DNA of 64,000 nucleotides from Paradevosia sp036499825. Lineage in GTDB: Bacteria > Pseudomonadota > Alphaproteobacteria > Rhizobiales > Devosiaceae. Position numbers and translations under genes: made by a program. The stretch covers positions 248,001 to 312,000 of the forward strand of contig DASYCZ010000049.1 of the NCBI GenBank assembly GCA_036499825.1, read 5' to 3'. Positions 23,310 through 31,790 of this stretch are shown here, piece after piece (the first letter of the stretch is position 1; the number at the start of each line of letters is the position of its first letter). Under the pieces are notes generated by a model. That model ran no database searches. It was not told the origin of the DNA and worked only from the letters and a program-made list of their open reading frames with translations.

Positions 23310-24190
23310 CCCTGCCCACAGCACTGCCCCACGACATCGAAGACAAGAAGACCGCGGCCAGCGCCTGGTTCCGCAGCCTCCGTGACGGGATCATCGCCGA
23401 TCTCGAGGCCATCGAGGACACGGTGACCGGCCCGCATGCCGACCGCGAACCCGGCCGCTTCATACGCCAGCCCTGGACGCGGGCCGAAGGCGGCGGCGGC
23501 GAAATGTCGATGCTGCATGGCCGCGTCTTCGAAAAGATCGGCGTCCATATCTCCACCGTGCATGGGCATTTCTCGGCCGATTTCGCCAAGCAGATGCCCG
23601 GCACCGAGGAAAACGCCGCCTTCTGGAGCTCGGGCATTTCGCTGATCGGCCATCCGTGGAACCCGAATGTGCCCGCCGTCCACATGAATACGCGCATGAT
23701 CGTCACCAGCAAATGGTGGTTCGGCGGCGGCGCCGACCTTACCCCGGTTCTCGATCGCCGGCGCACCCAGGACGATGCCGACACCGTTTCGTTCCACGCC
23801 GCGTTGCGCGAGGCCTGCCTTGCCCATCCGGGCGTCGACTACGACCGTTACAAAAGCTGGTGCGACGAGTATTTCTATTTGCCCCATCGCAAGGAGCCGC
23901 GCGGCATCGGCGGCATCTTCTACGACCACCACAATTCCGGTGATTGGGACAAGGACTTCGCCTTCACGCAGGGCGTCGGCCGCGCCTTCAAGGCCATCTA
24001 TCCCGAACTGGTGCGCCGCAATTTCGAGACGCCATGGACAGAAGCCGACCGCGAGGAACAACTTGTCCGCCGCGGCCGCTACGTCGAGTTCAACCTGCTA
24101 TACGACCGCGGCACCATGTTCGGCCTCAAGACCGGCGGCAACGTCAATTCCATCCTCTCCTCCATGCCACCGGCGGTCCGCTGGCCATAG
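23306..24190 (+). CDS. hemF: Oxygen-dependent coproporphyrinogen III oxidase
   Basis: HemF converts coproporphyrinogen III to protoporphyrinogen IX in haem synthesis, using oxygen. The 294-residue protein has GGGGEMSMLHGRVFEK early on, HMNTRMIVT, the signature WWFGGGADLTPV, KEPRGIGGIFYDHHNS, and the C-terminal FNLLYDRGTMFGLKTGG. It overlaps trmL by 4 bases, so haem synthesis and this tRNA modification are translated together. The haem supply fits the neighbouring bc1 operon. Confidence 0.97.
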   Translation: MTLPTALPHDIEDKKTAASAWFRSLRDGIIADLEAIEDTVTGPHADREPGRFIRQPWTRAEGGGGEMSMLHGRVFEKIGVHISTVHGHFSADFAKQMPGTEENAAFWSSGISLIGHPWNPNVPAVHMNTRMIVTSKWWFGGGADLTPVLDRRRTQDDADTVSFHAALREACLAHPGVDYDRYKSWCDEYFYLPHRKEPRGIGGIFYDHHNSGDWDKDFAFTQGVGRAFKAIYPELVRRNFETPWTEADREEQLVRRGRYVEFNLLYDRGTMFGLKTGGNVNSILSSMPPAVRWP

Positions 24191-24235
24191 GCTGCCTCCC
24201 CGGAGAGACCGAAGGCCCGGAAAGGCCATGAATGA

Positions 24236-24275
24236 TTACCCTAAGGGTGGCGCAGGGTAACTCTCACCGTTACCC
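24236..24275. promoter_or_regulatory. Overlapping inverted repeats before the AAA ATPase gene
   Basis: TTACCCT (24236-24242) and AGGGTAA (24254-24260) form an inverted repeat with an 11-base spacer; GGGTAAC (24255-24261) also pairs with GTTACCC (24269-24275). The middle arm can pair with either flank, so two exclusive structures or two adjacent operators are possible. The element lies 38 bases before the ATPase start. Confidence 0.4.
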
Positions 24276-24312
24276 CCTTCACGCCTTGCTCCCCTGCGGC
24301 TATGCAGGGGAC

Positions 24313-25473
24313 ATGTCCCTCACCGACATCCACATCGCCGGCTACCGCTCGGTCCGCAACATCACCTTCCCGGTAAAAAAGCTCTCGGTGCTCGTGGGCG
24401 GCAACGGCATCGGCAAGACCAATCTCTATCGCTCGCTGCAACTGCTGCACGCCGCCGCCACCGGCCAACTGGCCGAAGAGCTGGCCCGCGATGGCGGCCT
24501 AGCCTCACTCTTCTGGGCTGGCGAGCGCAGGCGGAACGAGCAGCCCAAGCTGGAATTGTCGGCCACCTTCGATAGCCTCGGCGAGGCCACCGATCTCGCC
24601 CCCCGCTACGACCTCGAGATCGGCTTTCCGCCCAGCTATACGCTCGAAGTCGGCTTCCCTATTCCCACCGCTGCGGCTTTTCCGCTCGAGGCCCAGGTCA
24701 AGAGCGAGACCCTCACCGTCCGCCAGTCCGGCCGCAAGGTCATGCTGATGGAGCGTAGCGGCCCCTCGGTCTGGGCCCGCGACGGCAACGGCAAACGCGT
24801 GCTGGTTCAGGACAATCTCCTCGCCAGCGAAACGGCATTGTCCTCGCTACGTGGCGGCTTCCCGGAAATCGATACCGTCCGCGATGCCCTGAGCGCCTGG
24901 CGCTTCTATCACGGCTTCCGCACCGATCCGGAATCGCCCCTGCGCCGCCACGCCCTTGCGGTGACGGCTCCGCTCCTGCATCCCGACGGCAGCAACCTCG
25001 CCGCCGTCTTCGCCACGCTTCGTCATATCCGCCAGGATAGCGTCGATCTCGACGAAGCTATCGCCTTCGCCTTTCCGGATGCCGAACTGGCCGTGCCCAT
25101 GCCCGGCGAGCACGCCGAATTTTCGATGATCTTTCCCAACCTGCCGCAGCGCGCCTTTGCGGCGCGCGAATTATCCGACGGCACGCTGCATTTCCTGGCG
25201 CTGATGGGCGCCCTGCTCTCCTACCGGCTGCCCCCATTCATCGCCCTCAATGAGCCCGAAACCAGCCTCCATCCCGACCTGCTGCCAGCTCTCGCCAAGA
25301 TCATCGCCAAGGCCGCCATGCGCACCCAGGTCTGGGTCGTCACCCATTCCCGCCCGCTGGCCGATGCCCTGGCCGAGCAGACAGGCATCCTGGCGCGCGA
25401 AGTGGTCCGCAAGGACGGCGGTACCTGGCTCGAGGGACTCAATCTGCTGGGCATGTTCGACGACGAGGAGTGA
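24313..25473 (+). CDS. AAA-family ATPase, RecF/SMC-like (COG4637 type)
   Basis: A 386-residue stand-alone ABC/SMC-type ATPase. It starts MSLTDIHIAGYRSVRNITF, has Walker A VGGNGIGKTN near residue 38, a signature-like ARELSDGTLHFLALMGAL, Walker B LNEPETSLHPDLLP, and a switch His in THSR. There is no nuclease (TOPRIM) domain, which separates it from OLD-type defence proteins. Function is unknown. The ATG at 24313 has a GGGG box; an open frame extends to 24232 through an inverted-repeat region. No partner gene is coupled to it. Confidence 0.88.
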   Translation: MSLTDIHIAGYRSVRNITFPVKKLSVLVGGNGIGKTNLYRSLQLLHAAATGQLAEELARDGGLASLFWAGERRRNEQPKLELSATFDSLGEATDLAPRYDLEIGFPPSYTLEVGFPIPTAAAFPLEAQVKSETLTVRQSGRKVMLMERSGPSVWARDGNGKRVLVQDNLLASETALSSLRGGFPEIDTVRDALSAWRFYHGFRTDPESPLRRHALAVTAPLLHPDGSNLAAVFATLRHIRQDSVDLDEAIAFAFPDAELAVPMPGEHAEFSMIFPNLPQRAFAARELSDGTLHFLALMGALLSYRLPPFIALNEPETSLHPDLLPALAKIIAKAAMRTQVWVVTHSRPLADALAEQTGILAREVVRKDGGTWLEGLNLLGMFDDEE

Positions 25474-25536
25474 ACGGCCAGGGAACCCTACCACCGCAAC
25501 GCCCGTTCCCCTTCACCCGCAACGAAGGAGGAAGAA

Positions 25537-25719
25537 ATGAAACGCTTTGATTGTGGCTCTCTCGTTCCCGGCTGCACGTTTCACACCGAGGCTGAAAGCG
25601 AAGCTGAAATCGTGCGCCGCGAGGTGGAACACCTCAAATCCGCGCATGGCGAAACCGAAATCCGTCCCGATATGATCGAACGCATCAAGGAACGTATCGT
25701 CGAGCCGGCTCACCACTGA
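25537..25719 (+). CDS. DUF1059 domain protein
   Basis: A 60-residue protein of the DUF1059 family: MKRFDCGSLVPGC near the start with two cysteines, then a helix containing EIVRREVEHLKSAHG. The family is small, widespread and uncharacterised; the two Cys and a His suggest metal binding. An excellent AAGGAGG box lies before the ATG. It ends next to the end of cca, which runs towards it. Confidence 0.88.
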   Translation: MKRFDCGSLVPGCTFHTEAESEAEIVRREVEHLKSAHGETEIRPDMIERIKERIVEPAHH

Positions 25720-26916
25720 TCAGTGCTGCATACCATCCAGCAAAGTCTGGCGATCGAGGGCGAAGCCGCTCTCGATCCAGAGTCGTTCAAGGCGGTTCAA
25801 CTCTGCCCCAAGACGCGGACCCGGTTTGAAGCCCAAGCCGACCAGATCGGCCCCGCTCACCGGAAAGCTCGGTACCAGCGTACCCTCCAAACGCAAATGC
25901 GCTTCGGAGACAGCATCTTCTGTCCAGCCATTCAGCGCCGCCGCCACGGCCACGGCATCATGCACGACTTTGCCATAGCGATAGACGGCCTCATGAAAGC
26001 CGCCATGTTCCAGCAAAATGGCCGCCGCCAGTGTCTGGCGCGCCGTCCCCATTGTGTCGTTTGAAAGCCGCCACCGCGTCTGCAGCGTGTCGGCATCGCT
26101 GGCGGCCACGATCAGCGCTAGCCTGCCGCTGCGTTGCGGCGTCGGCGCTATTGTCTCATAGGCCGCCAGCGAGCCGACTGCCGCCTCAAAAAGTTCGAGT
26201 ATCCCGGCCTCGCTCATGACCCTGAACGTGGTCGCAACACGCGGCGCCGCCAGCAGCTTCAGCATCTCGGCGCCGACCCGCTCCGCCGAAAGTGACGCCA
26301 GCGTGCCCGCGGCGAGCCGGCAGGCCGCCAGCCCCGCAGCATCGAACCGCTCGCCCCCATGGCTCGCCGAAAACCGGAAGAACCGATAGACCCGCAACCG
26401 GTCTTCGGCGATGCGCCGATCCGGATCGCCGATGAACCGTACGCGCGCATGGAGACAATCCTCCAGCCCGCCCAATGGATCGAACAGCGTCCCGTCCATG
26501 CCTGCATAGAGCGCATTCATGGTAAAATCCCGCCGCTCCGCATCCCGGACCCAGTCGGTGCCGAACCGCACTACGGCATGACGGCCATCCGTCTCGACAT
26601 CTTCGCGCAGCGTCGTCACCTCGGCCGTCTCGTCGCCGAGCTTGAGCGTCACCGTGCCGTGGTCGATACCGGTGGGATAGGCCGCGATGCCTGCCGCGGA
26701 TGCCCGCGCCACCACCTCGCCCGGCGTCAGCTCGGTGGCGATATCGAGGTCGGGATTGCCACGCGCATGCGCCATCAGCGTATCCCGGACGCTGCCGCCC
26801 ACTGCGCGTGTCCGCCCCTCTGCGCCCTCCAGCACCAGCAGCAGCTTCTGGGTCTCCAGCCGTTGCAGCCACGGCGCTGCCTTCAGGCTCGCCTCCGCCT
26901 CGGCACGGGTTACCAT
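25720..26916 (-). CDS. cca: CCA tRNA nucleotidyltransferase / poly(A) polymerase family
   Basis: A 398-residue class II nucleotidyltransferase that adds or repairs the CCA end of tRNA. The head has GGSVRDTLMA and the catalytic carboxylates in NPDLDIATELTP; RRDFTMNALYAGMDGTLFDP and RIAEDRLRVYRFFRFSA follow in the family order. Some alphaproteobacterial relatives add CC or A only, so the exact specificity is not certain. Its start overlaps the Nudix gene by 7 bases, so the two are coupled. Confidence 0.94.
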   Translation of the reverse strand: MVTRAEAEASLKAAPWLQRLETQKLLLVLEGAEGRTRAVGGSVRDTLMAHARGNPDLDIATELTPGEVVARASAAGIAAYPTGIDHGTVTLKLGDETAEVTTLREDVETDGRHAVVRFGTDWVRDAERRDFTMNALYAGMDGTLFDPLGGLEDCLHARVRFIGDPDRRIAEDRLRVYRFFRFSASHGGERFDAAGLAACRLAAGTLASLSAERVGAEMLKLLAAPRVATTFRVMSEAGILELFEAAVGSLAAYETIAPTPQRSGRLALIVAASDADTLQTRWRLSNDTMGTARQTLAAAILLEHGGFHEAVYRYGKVVHDAVAVAAALNGWTEDAVSEAHLRLEGTLVPSFPVSGADLVGLGFKPGPRLGAELNRLERLWIESGFALDRQTLLDGMQH

Positions 26917-27539
26917 TCGGTCTCTCCAGCCAGTGCCAGGTCGCGGAAGCGGCGCGTCAGATTGGCGGTGATGCCCCAGATCCTGTGGCCCTCATGGTCG
27001 ATCTGCCAGGTCGTGTGCTCGCGCCCGCTCCGGCTGATGCGGAACGTTCCGAAGCTTGCCTCGTCCGCCAGCTTGCGCAGCGGCACCTCGAACAGGGTAT
27101 CGACCTCGGTGGGATTGGGCACGAACAGCCCGCTCGGCTCGACTTCCGCGACGACAGGGGTGATGAGGTAATTGGTGCCTGTAAAATAGTGCGGCATATA
27201 GCCGAGGATGCGCGCATCACCTGGCCGCATGCTCACTTCCTCGAAGGCTTCGCGCAAGGCCGCTGCACCGGGTCCTGCGTCCGTCGGGTCGATCTTGCCG
27301 CCCGGAAACGCCACCTGTCCCGAATGCGATCGAAGATCTGCGGAGCGTTCGGTATAGAGCACCGTGTGCCCCTCGGGCCGCCGCACCAGCGCAATCAGTA
27401 CTGCCGCCGGCACCGGCGGTCGCTCGAACGGCCGTTCCGGTTGCCAGTCAGGCAGGAAAGCGGCGCCTTCCTCCAATGTTTCGGGAACGGCGAGCAGTCT
27501 TTGGCCGATGCGGGCAATGCGCTCTCTATCGGCCACCAC
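26910..27539 (-). CDS. Nudix hydrolase, coenzyme A pyrophosphatase type
   Basis: A 209-residue Nudix protein of the NudL/CoA diphosphatase group, which cleaves CoA or short acyl-CoA into phosphopantetheine and ADP. The family-specific segment SADLRSHSGQVAFPGGK precedes a Nudix box with REAFEEVSM. A later PHYFTGTNYLITPVV is typical of this group. The start is GTG at 27539 with a GGAG box. It lies 9 bases after the GNAT gene and overlaps cca, so GNAT-Nudix-cca is probably one operon. Confidence 0.9.
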   Translation of the reverse strand: MVADRERIARIGQRLLAVPETLEEGAAFLPDWQPERPFERPPVPAAVLIALVRRPEGHTVLYTERSADLRSHSGQVAFPGGKIDPTDAGPGAAALREAFEEVSMRPGDARILGYMPHYFTGTNYLITPVVAEVEPSGLFVPNPTEVDTLFEVPLRKLADEASFGTFRISRSGREHTTWQIDHEGHRIWGITANLTRRFRDLALAGETEW

Positions 27540-27548
27540 TCACGTCTC

Positions 27549-28109
27549 CTATACCCGCTTGCGCGCTCCGAAAGCGGCGATCGGACCCTTGAGGCGCAAT
27601 GCCAGCGTCGGATCGGCCGCATGCAGGAGCACGCGCTTTGGATCGACCGGTCCTGGAAACTCGACCTGGCCCTCCGGCATCTGCACATAGCCGAGCGGAC
27701 CGTAATAGTCGAAATCGCCGACCAGCAGCACGAAGCTGCCTTCGCCACGTTCCAGCGCGATGCGGCTGACCTCGCGGGCCAGCAGCTTGCCGGCGCCGCG
27801 TTTGCGGAAATTGGGGTGCGTCGCCAGCGGCCCGAGCATGTAGCCGTCAAGACCACCGACGCTGATCGGCGTCATCCACACCGAACCGCAGGGCGTGCCG
27901 TTGACTTCAGCGATGAGGCTGAGGGTCGTATCGATCGGAAACCGCTCGCGCACCCGGAAGGCCGTGCGGGCAAAACGTCCGGGACCAAAGGCAATTGCCT
28001 GCAGGTCTTCGACAAAAGCATCATCTTCGGAAGTGGCGAAGCGCACGGTCGGCAGGCCAAGTTGCGGCGGCAAGGCTTGGGCGGCTGGGGAAAGCGACGG
28101 AGCGATCAT
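27549..28109 (-). CDS. GNAT-family N-acetyltransferase
   Basis: A 186-residue GNAT protein related to YhbS-type acetyltransferases. The acetyl-CoA-binding region is LGPLATHPNFRKRGAGKLLAREV (motif A, with the RxxGxG-like RKRGAGK), preceded by SLIAEVNGTPCGSVWM. The acceptor is unknown. It ends about 10 bases before the Nudix gene. Its 5' region is unusual: a strong Shine-Dalgarno sequence and an 11-codon ORF ending RRP-stop (28177-28212), then a stem-loop, which would suit regulation by ribosome stalling. Confidence 0.88.
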   Translation of the reverse strand: MIAPSLSPAAQALPPQLGLPTVRFATSEDDAFVEDLQAIAFGPGRFARTAFRVRERFPIDTTLSLIAEVNGTPCGSVWMTPISVGGLDGYMLGPLATHPNFRKRGAGKLLAREVSRIALERGEGSFVLLVGDFDYYGPLGYVQMPEGQVEFPGPVDPKRVLLHAADPTLALRLKGPIAAFGARKRV

Positions 28110-28142
28110 GTGACGTGTCCAGAAATGCGAGAAGGACTTACG

Positions 28143-28164
28143 CGGCTGCAGAACCCCGCAGCCG
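28143..28164 (-). other. Stem-loop between leader ORF and GNAT gene
   Basis: CGGCTGC (28143-28149) and GCAGCCG (28158-28164) form a 7-base G/C-rich stem around an 8-base loop on the minus-strand transcript, 13 bases after the leader ORF stop and 34 bases before the GNAT start. There is no T run, so translational or Rho-linked control is more likely than intrinsic termination. Confidence 0.45.
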
Positions 28165-28176
28165 GCGGCTGACCGA

Positions 28177-28212
28177 TTACGGTCGTCGTGTCACCTGAAA
28201 AACCTTCTCCAT
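28177..28212 (-). CDS. Candidate 11-residue leader peptide
   Basis: On the minus strand, an AGGAGG box 8 bases upstream of ATG 28212 opens MEKVFQVTRRP and then TAA. The Shine-Dalgarno sequence is better than that of most genes here, and an Arg-Arg-Pro-stop end is of the kind that stalls terminating ribosomes in known leader peptides. The stop lies about 70 bases before the GNAT start. It is too short to judge by sequence alone. Confidence 0.42.
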   Translation of the reverse strand: MEKVFQVTRRP

Positions 28213-28389
28213 CCTAGACGCCTCCTGACGCCTGAAAATCGCAATAACACCATGTCGGGCCTCGCGTAAACACAAAGTCGCCCCAGCGGCCAAGAATTTC
28301 AAGACGGTCTGTCGCAAAATTCGCAACTAGTAGGTGATGGCCTGATTACGATCTTAGGATGACGTAAATGATGCAGAAAGAGGCCCATC

Positions 28390-29349
28390 TTGGGACAGTT
28401 GATTGACGGGCGCTGGTCCGACCAGTGGTACGACACCAAAAAGACCGGCGGCAAGTTCGTTCGCGGACAGTCGGGCTTCCGCAACTGGGTCACCGCCGAT
28501 GGCAGCGCCGGCCCTTCCGGCAGCGGTGGATTCAAGGCCGAAGCCGGCCGTTATCACCTCTATGTCGCCCTGGCCTGTCCCTGGGCGCACCGCACCCTGA
28601 TCTTCCGCAAGCTCAAGCGTCTGGAAGATCTGATCTCGGTCTCCATCGTCTCGCCCAAGATGCCCGACGAAACCGGCTGGGCCTTCACCCAGGAACTGGG
28701 CTCGACCAGCGACAGCATCAACGGTGCCGATTTCCTCTGGCAGGTCTACGCCAAGGCCGACCTGCATTATACCGGCCGCGTCACCGTGCCGGTGCTGTGG
28801 GACAAGCAGACCCACACCATCGTCAACAATGAGAGCTCGGAAATCATCCGCATGTTCAACTCGGCCTTTAACGGGCTGACGCACGACACCCAGGATTTCT
28901 ACCCCGAGGCCTTGCGCCCGGTAATCGATCCGATCAACGCCCGCGTTTACGACACCATCAACAACGGCGTCTACAGGGCCGGCTTCGCCACCACGCAGGC
29001 GGCCTATGAGGAAGCCTTCGAGGCTTTGTTCGATTCGCTCGACTGGGTGGAAGACCTGCTCGGCCGGCATCGCTACCTCGCCGGCGACCAGATTACCGAG
29101 GCCGATTGGCGGCTGTTCACCACCCTGGTGCGCTTCGATGCCGTCTATGTCGGCCATTTCAAGTGCAATCTACGCCGCATCGCCGATTACCCGAACCTGT
29201 CGCGCCTGCTCAAGGAACTCTACCGCATCCCCGGCGTTGCCGAGACCGTCAACATCGAGCACATCAAGACACATTATTATTGGAGCCACGTCACTATCAA
29301 TCCGACCCGCATCGTGCCCGTTGGTCCCGACCTCGAATTCCTGAAATAA
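28390..29349 (+). CDS. Glutathionyl-hydroquinone reductase (Xi-class GST)
   Basis: A 319-residue Xi-class glutathione S-transferase (ECM4/YqjG/PcpF type) that reduces glutathionyl-hydroquinones, with a cysteine nucleophile. The motif is VALACPWAHRTLIFRKLK near residue 60; VPVLWDKQTHTIVNNESSEIIRM and YLAGDQITEADWRLFTTLVRF are the expected thioredoxin-fold and helical-domain landmarks. The start is TTG at 28390 behind a GAGG box. It is transcribed alone, diverging from the GNAT operon. Confidence 0.94.
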   Translation: MGQLIDGRWSDQWYDTKKTGGKFVRGQSGFRNWVTADGSAGPSGSGGFKAEAGRYHLYVALACPWAHRTLIFRKLKRLEDLISVSIVSPKMPDETGWAFTQELGSTSDSINGADFLWQVYAKADLHYTGRVTVPVLWDKQTHTIVNNESSEIIRMFNSAFNGLTHDTQDFYPEALRPVIDPINARVYDTINNGVYRAGFATTQAAYEEAFEALFDSLDWVEDLLGRHRYLAGDQITEADWRLFTTLVRFDAVYVGHFKCNLRRIADYPNLSRLLKELYRIPGVAETVNIEHIKTHYYWSHVTINPTRIVPVGPDLEFLK

Positions 29350-29434
29350 AAGAGGCGAGCCGAAGCTCAGTGCCCTCTGCCTCAGGCGTTCGGGGAGAGT
29401 GCGGCGTCACGTCAGATGACACGGCTATAGCCCC

Positions 29435-29914
29435 TCACACGATCCCCCAGACCGCGTCACGCGGTACACCTCGAAAGACCTCGGCGAGCCGCTTGGCGGT
29501 CGCCGGGGTCAGGTCATCCGGCAAGGCATCCACCGCAAACCACTGGCCGTCGGCGATTTCGTAGCTCTTGTGGAAATCCTTGGCCTTTTCGAACGAGCGG
29601 CAGAGATAGACCGCCACATGGTCGCGGTTCGTCGCCGGGTTGGTGTTGTGGTAGAGCCCGAACAGCTCCATCGGCCCCGTCACCCTGAGACCGGTTTCCT
29701 CCATCACCTCGCGCGCCCCGCTGTGCTCGGCGGTCTCGCCCGGCTCCACGCCGCCCCCCGGAAACTGCCAGCCCGGCAGGTAGGTATGGCGGATCAGGAA
29801 TACCTTGTCGCCATCGATCAGGATGACCCGCGCACCCAGCGTCATGCGCCGTTTGATGCCGACGAGGAACAGATAGGAGGCGGTGACGAGCCGCTGCCTG
29901 AGGGTGAATTTCAT
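29435..29914 (-). CDS. Nudix hydrolase
   Basis: A 159-residue Nudix protein. The box is complete: GGGVEPGETAEHSGAREVME then ETGL. The context TLGARVILIDGDKVFLIRHT and PGWQFPGGG is that of generic MutT-like hydrolases; substrate unknown. I start it at ATG 29914 (MKFTLRQRLV) with a GGGAG box; the open frame begins at 29983. It faces the GST gene and diverges from the phosphodiesterase-like gene. Confidence 0.9.
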   Translation of the reverse strand: MKFTLRQRLVTASYLFLVGIKRRMTLGARVILIDGDKVFLIRHTYLPGWQFPGGGVEPGETAEHSGAREVMEETGLRVTGPMELFGLYHNTNPATNRDHVAVYLCRSFEKAKDFHKSYEIADGQWFAVDALPDDLTPATAKRLAEVFRGVPRDAVWGIV

Positions 29915-30027
29915 GCCGTCGCTCCCAACTCGCACCTCCCATAACAGGCTTGCGCCCGGCGGCAAAATCGTCCTTCCACGCATTTAGTCATTTTATTGCT
30001 CCCCGCCGCATGGCATTAGCGGCAGCA

Positions 30028-30921
30028 ATGATGACGTTGGCCCACATTTCCGACATCCATCTGGCGCCACTGCCGCCAGTGCGCCCGCTGGAACTGTTAT
30101 CCAAGCGCATCACCGGTTTTCTCAATTGGAAGTTGCGGCGCAATCATACCCTGGCCGGCGATGGGCTGACCAATTTGATCCGCCACATGCGCGACCAGAA
30201 CCCGGACTTCGTGGCCGTCACCGGCGATCTGACCAATCTTGCCCTCGATACCGAGATCAACACTGCTGCCAACTGGCTGCAGACCGTTGGCCTGCCCGAG
30301 CAGGTCTGTGTCTCTCCCGGCAATCACGATGCCTATGTGCCCGGCGCACTCGACAAGGCCCATGCCCGTTGGGACGGCTATATGTCCGGCGAAACGCTCG
30401 ACGAGCACCACTTCCCCTATGTGCGGCGCGTCGGCGAAATGGCCATCATCGCCTGTTCCAGCGCCATTCCCACGCCCCCCTTCGTCGCCGCCGGCCAAAT
30501 TCGCAAGGGCCAGGCCGAACGGCTGGCCCGGTGCCTCGAAGCTTTGGGCGACGCCGGCTATTTCCGCGTCGTCATGATCCACCATCCACCCAACCGCGAA
30601 GCCCGCAACCGGCGCCTGGGACTCTGGGGCGGCGATCTCTTCCGCAAGGTGATTGCCGAACAAGGCGCCGAGCTGGTTCTGCACGGCCATACCCACCGCT
30701 CCAGCATCCATGCCATCCCGGGCCCCGGCATCGAAGTCCCGGTCATCGGCGTCGCCGCCGCCGGCGCGGCCCAGGGCGGCCACGGCGATGACGATCCTGC
30801 CCGCTACAATTTCTTCCGCATCGAACGCGCCGGCAATTCCTGGTCCTGCACCATGCGCGAATTCGGCTTTCACCGCCTCGGCCCCGACATCGTCATGCGC
30901 CTGCAGATGCGGATCTACTGA
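30028..30921 (+). CDS. Metallophosphoesterase, cyclic-nucleotide phosphodiesterase-like
   Basis: A 297-residue class III phosphodiesterase-like enzyme. The metal motifs are AHISDIHLAP (start), VTGDLTN, SPGNHDAY and HGHTHRSS, with a MIHHPPN segment before the last, as in CpdA-like enzymes. A second-messenger or nucleotide phosphodiesterase activity is likely but unproven. The ATG at 30028 (MMTLAHISD) is preferred over the upstream frame to 29950, which lacks family sequence. It converges with the epimerase gene, 3 bases away. Confidence 0.88.
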   Translation: MMTLAHISDIHLAPLPPVRPLELLSKRITGFLNWKLRRNHTLAGDGLTNLIRHMRDQNPDFVAVTGDLTNLALDTEINTAANWLQTVGLPEQVCVSPGNHDAYVPGALDKAHARWDGYMSGETLDEHHFPYVRRVGEMAIIACSSAIPTPPFVAAGQIRKGQAERLARCLEALGDAGYFRVVMIHHPPNREARNRRLGLWGGDLFRKVIAEQGAELVLHGHTHRSSIHAIPGPGIEVPVIGVAAAGAAQGGHGDDDPARYNFFRIERAGNSWSCTMREFGFHRLGPDIVMRLQMRIY

Positions 30922-30924
30922 CCT

Positions 30925-31746
30925 TCACTGGTCGTGCCGCCAGCCGAGCAGGCGCTCCGCCTTGGCGCAATCGAAGAAACCCTTGTGGCCGCTGAGGTCG
31001 CCCGTCACCGGCACGTCCGGGAAAAACTCCGCCGCCAGTTCGAGACTTGGGCGCTCATTGGTGGTATGAGGCGCCACGATATAGAACGCCTCATGTCCGG
31101 TGAAATCGGCATCGAGGCTCATCAGGCACGCCCGCGCCGCCGGACCGTCCAGCGTATAGGCCCACAAATGCTTGGCCGTCTGTATCGGGGGACCTTCGAA
31201 AGTCCGGATCGCTTGTGATTTCTCGCGGACGACGTGGTGAAAGCGCAGGCTGGCGATACGAACATCGCAATGTCGCCGCGCCAATGTATCGGCCTGCTGC
31301 TCGCAGATCCACTTGGAGAGCCCATACGGCTCCTCGGTATAGTTCGGATGCGCCTCGTCGAGCGGCAGATAGTCGAAATGCGGCGCGCGACTGAAGCTCA
31401 GCCCGATGGCATTGACGCTCGACGCCTGGCAGATGCGCCTGATGCCCTGCTCGATCGCCGCCCGCATCACATTGTAGCTCGCCACCACATTGTTGTTGTG
31501 CACGACATGGTCCGGCTGGCGGAACGGCCCTGGAATGGCCGCCATATGGACGACTGCGTCGCACCCCTCGAACGCTGCCAGCAGCGCCTCGTAATCGCTC
31601 ATCTCGGTGGCTACGTAGCGCACCGCCTTGTGACGCTCCGGCGGATCGGAACGATCAATGCTGACGATACTGTCGCCCCGCGCCAGGGCTGCGGCGATGA
31701 TGGCAGTTCCGATCCTGCCGCTGCCTCCGGTCACTGCAATCTTCAT
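30925..31746 (-). CDS. NAD-dependent epimerase/dehydratase family protein (possible sugar-acid dehydrogenase)
   Basis: A 273-residue extended short-chain dehydrogenase. Visible are the cofactor loop VTGGSGRIGTAI, VVHMAAIPGPF, the ASSVNAIG segment and the catalytic YGLSK. The general layout recalls uronate dehydrogenase and related sugar-acid enzymes, and the neighbouring GntR regulator, sugar importer and mannonate dehydratase suit that, but the SSN-H substrate motif of uronate dehydrogenase is not exact. It lies 44 bases after the GntR gene on the same strand. Confidence 0.82.
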   Translation of the reverse strand: MKIAVTGGSGRIGTAIIAAALARGDSIVSIDRSDPPERHKAVRYVATEMSDYEALLAAFEGCDAVVHMAAIPGPFRQPDHVVHNNNVVASYNVMRAAIEQGIRRICQASSVNAIGLSFSRAPHFDYLPLDEAHPNYTEEPYGLSKWICEQQADTLARRHCDVRIASLRFHHVVREKSQAIRTFEGPPIQTAKHLWAYTLDGPAARACLMSLDADFTGHEAFYIVAPHTTNERPSLELAAEFFPDVPVTGDLSGHKGFFDCAKAERLLGWRHDQ

Positions 31747-31790
31747 CGTAAGCGGCCCCTCTCATCGCCAGATGCTCTTGCGTCACGCGT

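Noticed and set aside
24313..25473. Defence ATPase of the OLD/Gabija/retron type
   Set aside because: No TOPRIM or nuclease domain and no partner gene in an operon; it stands alone among housekeeping genes.
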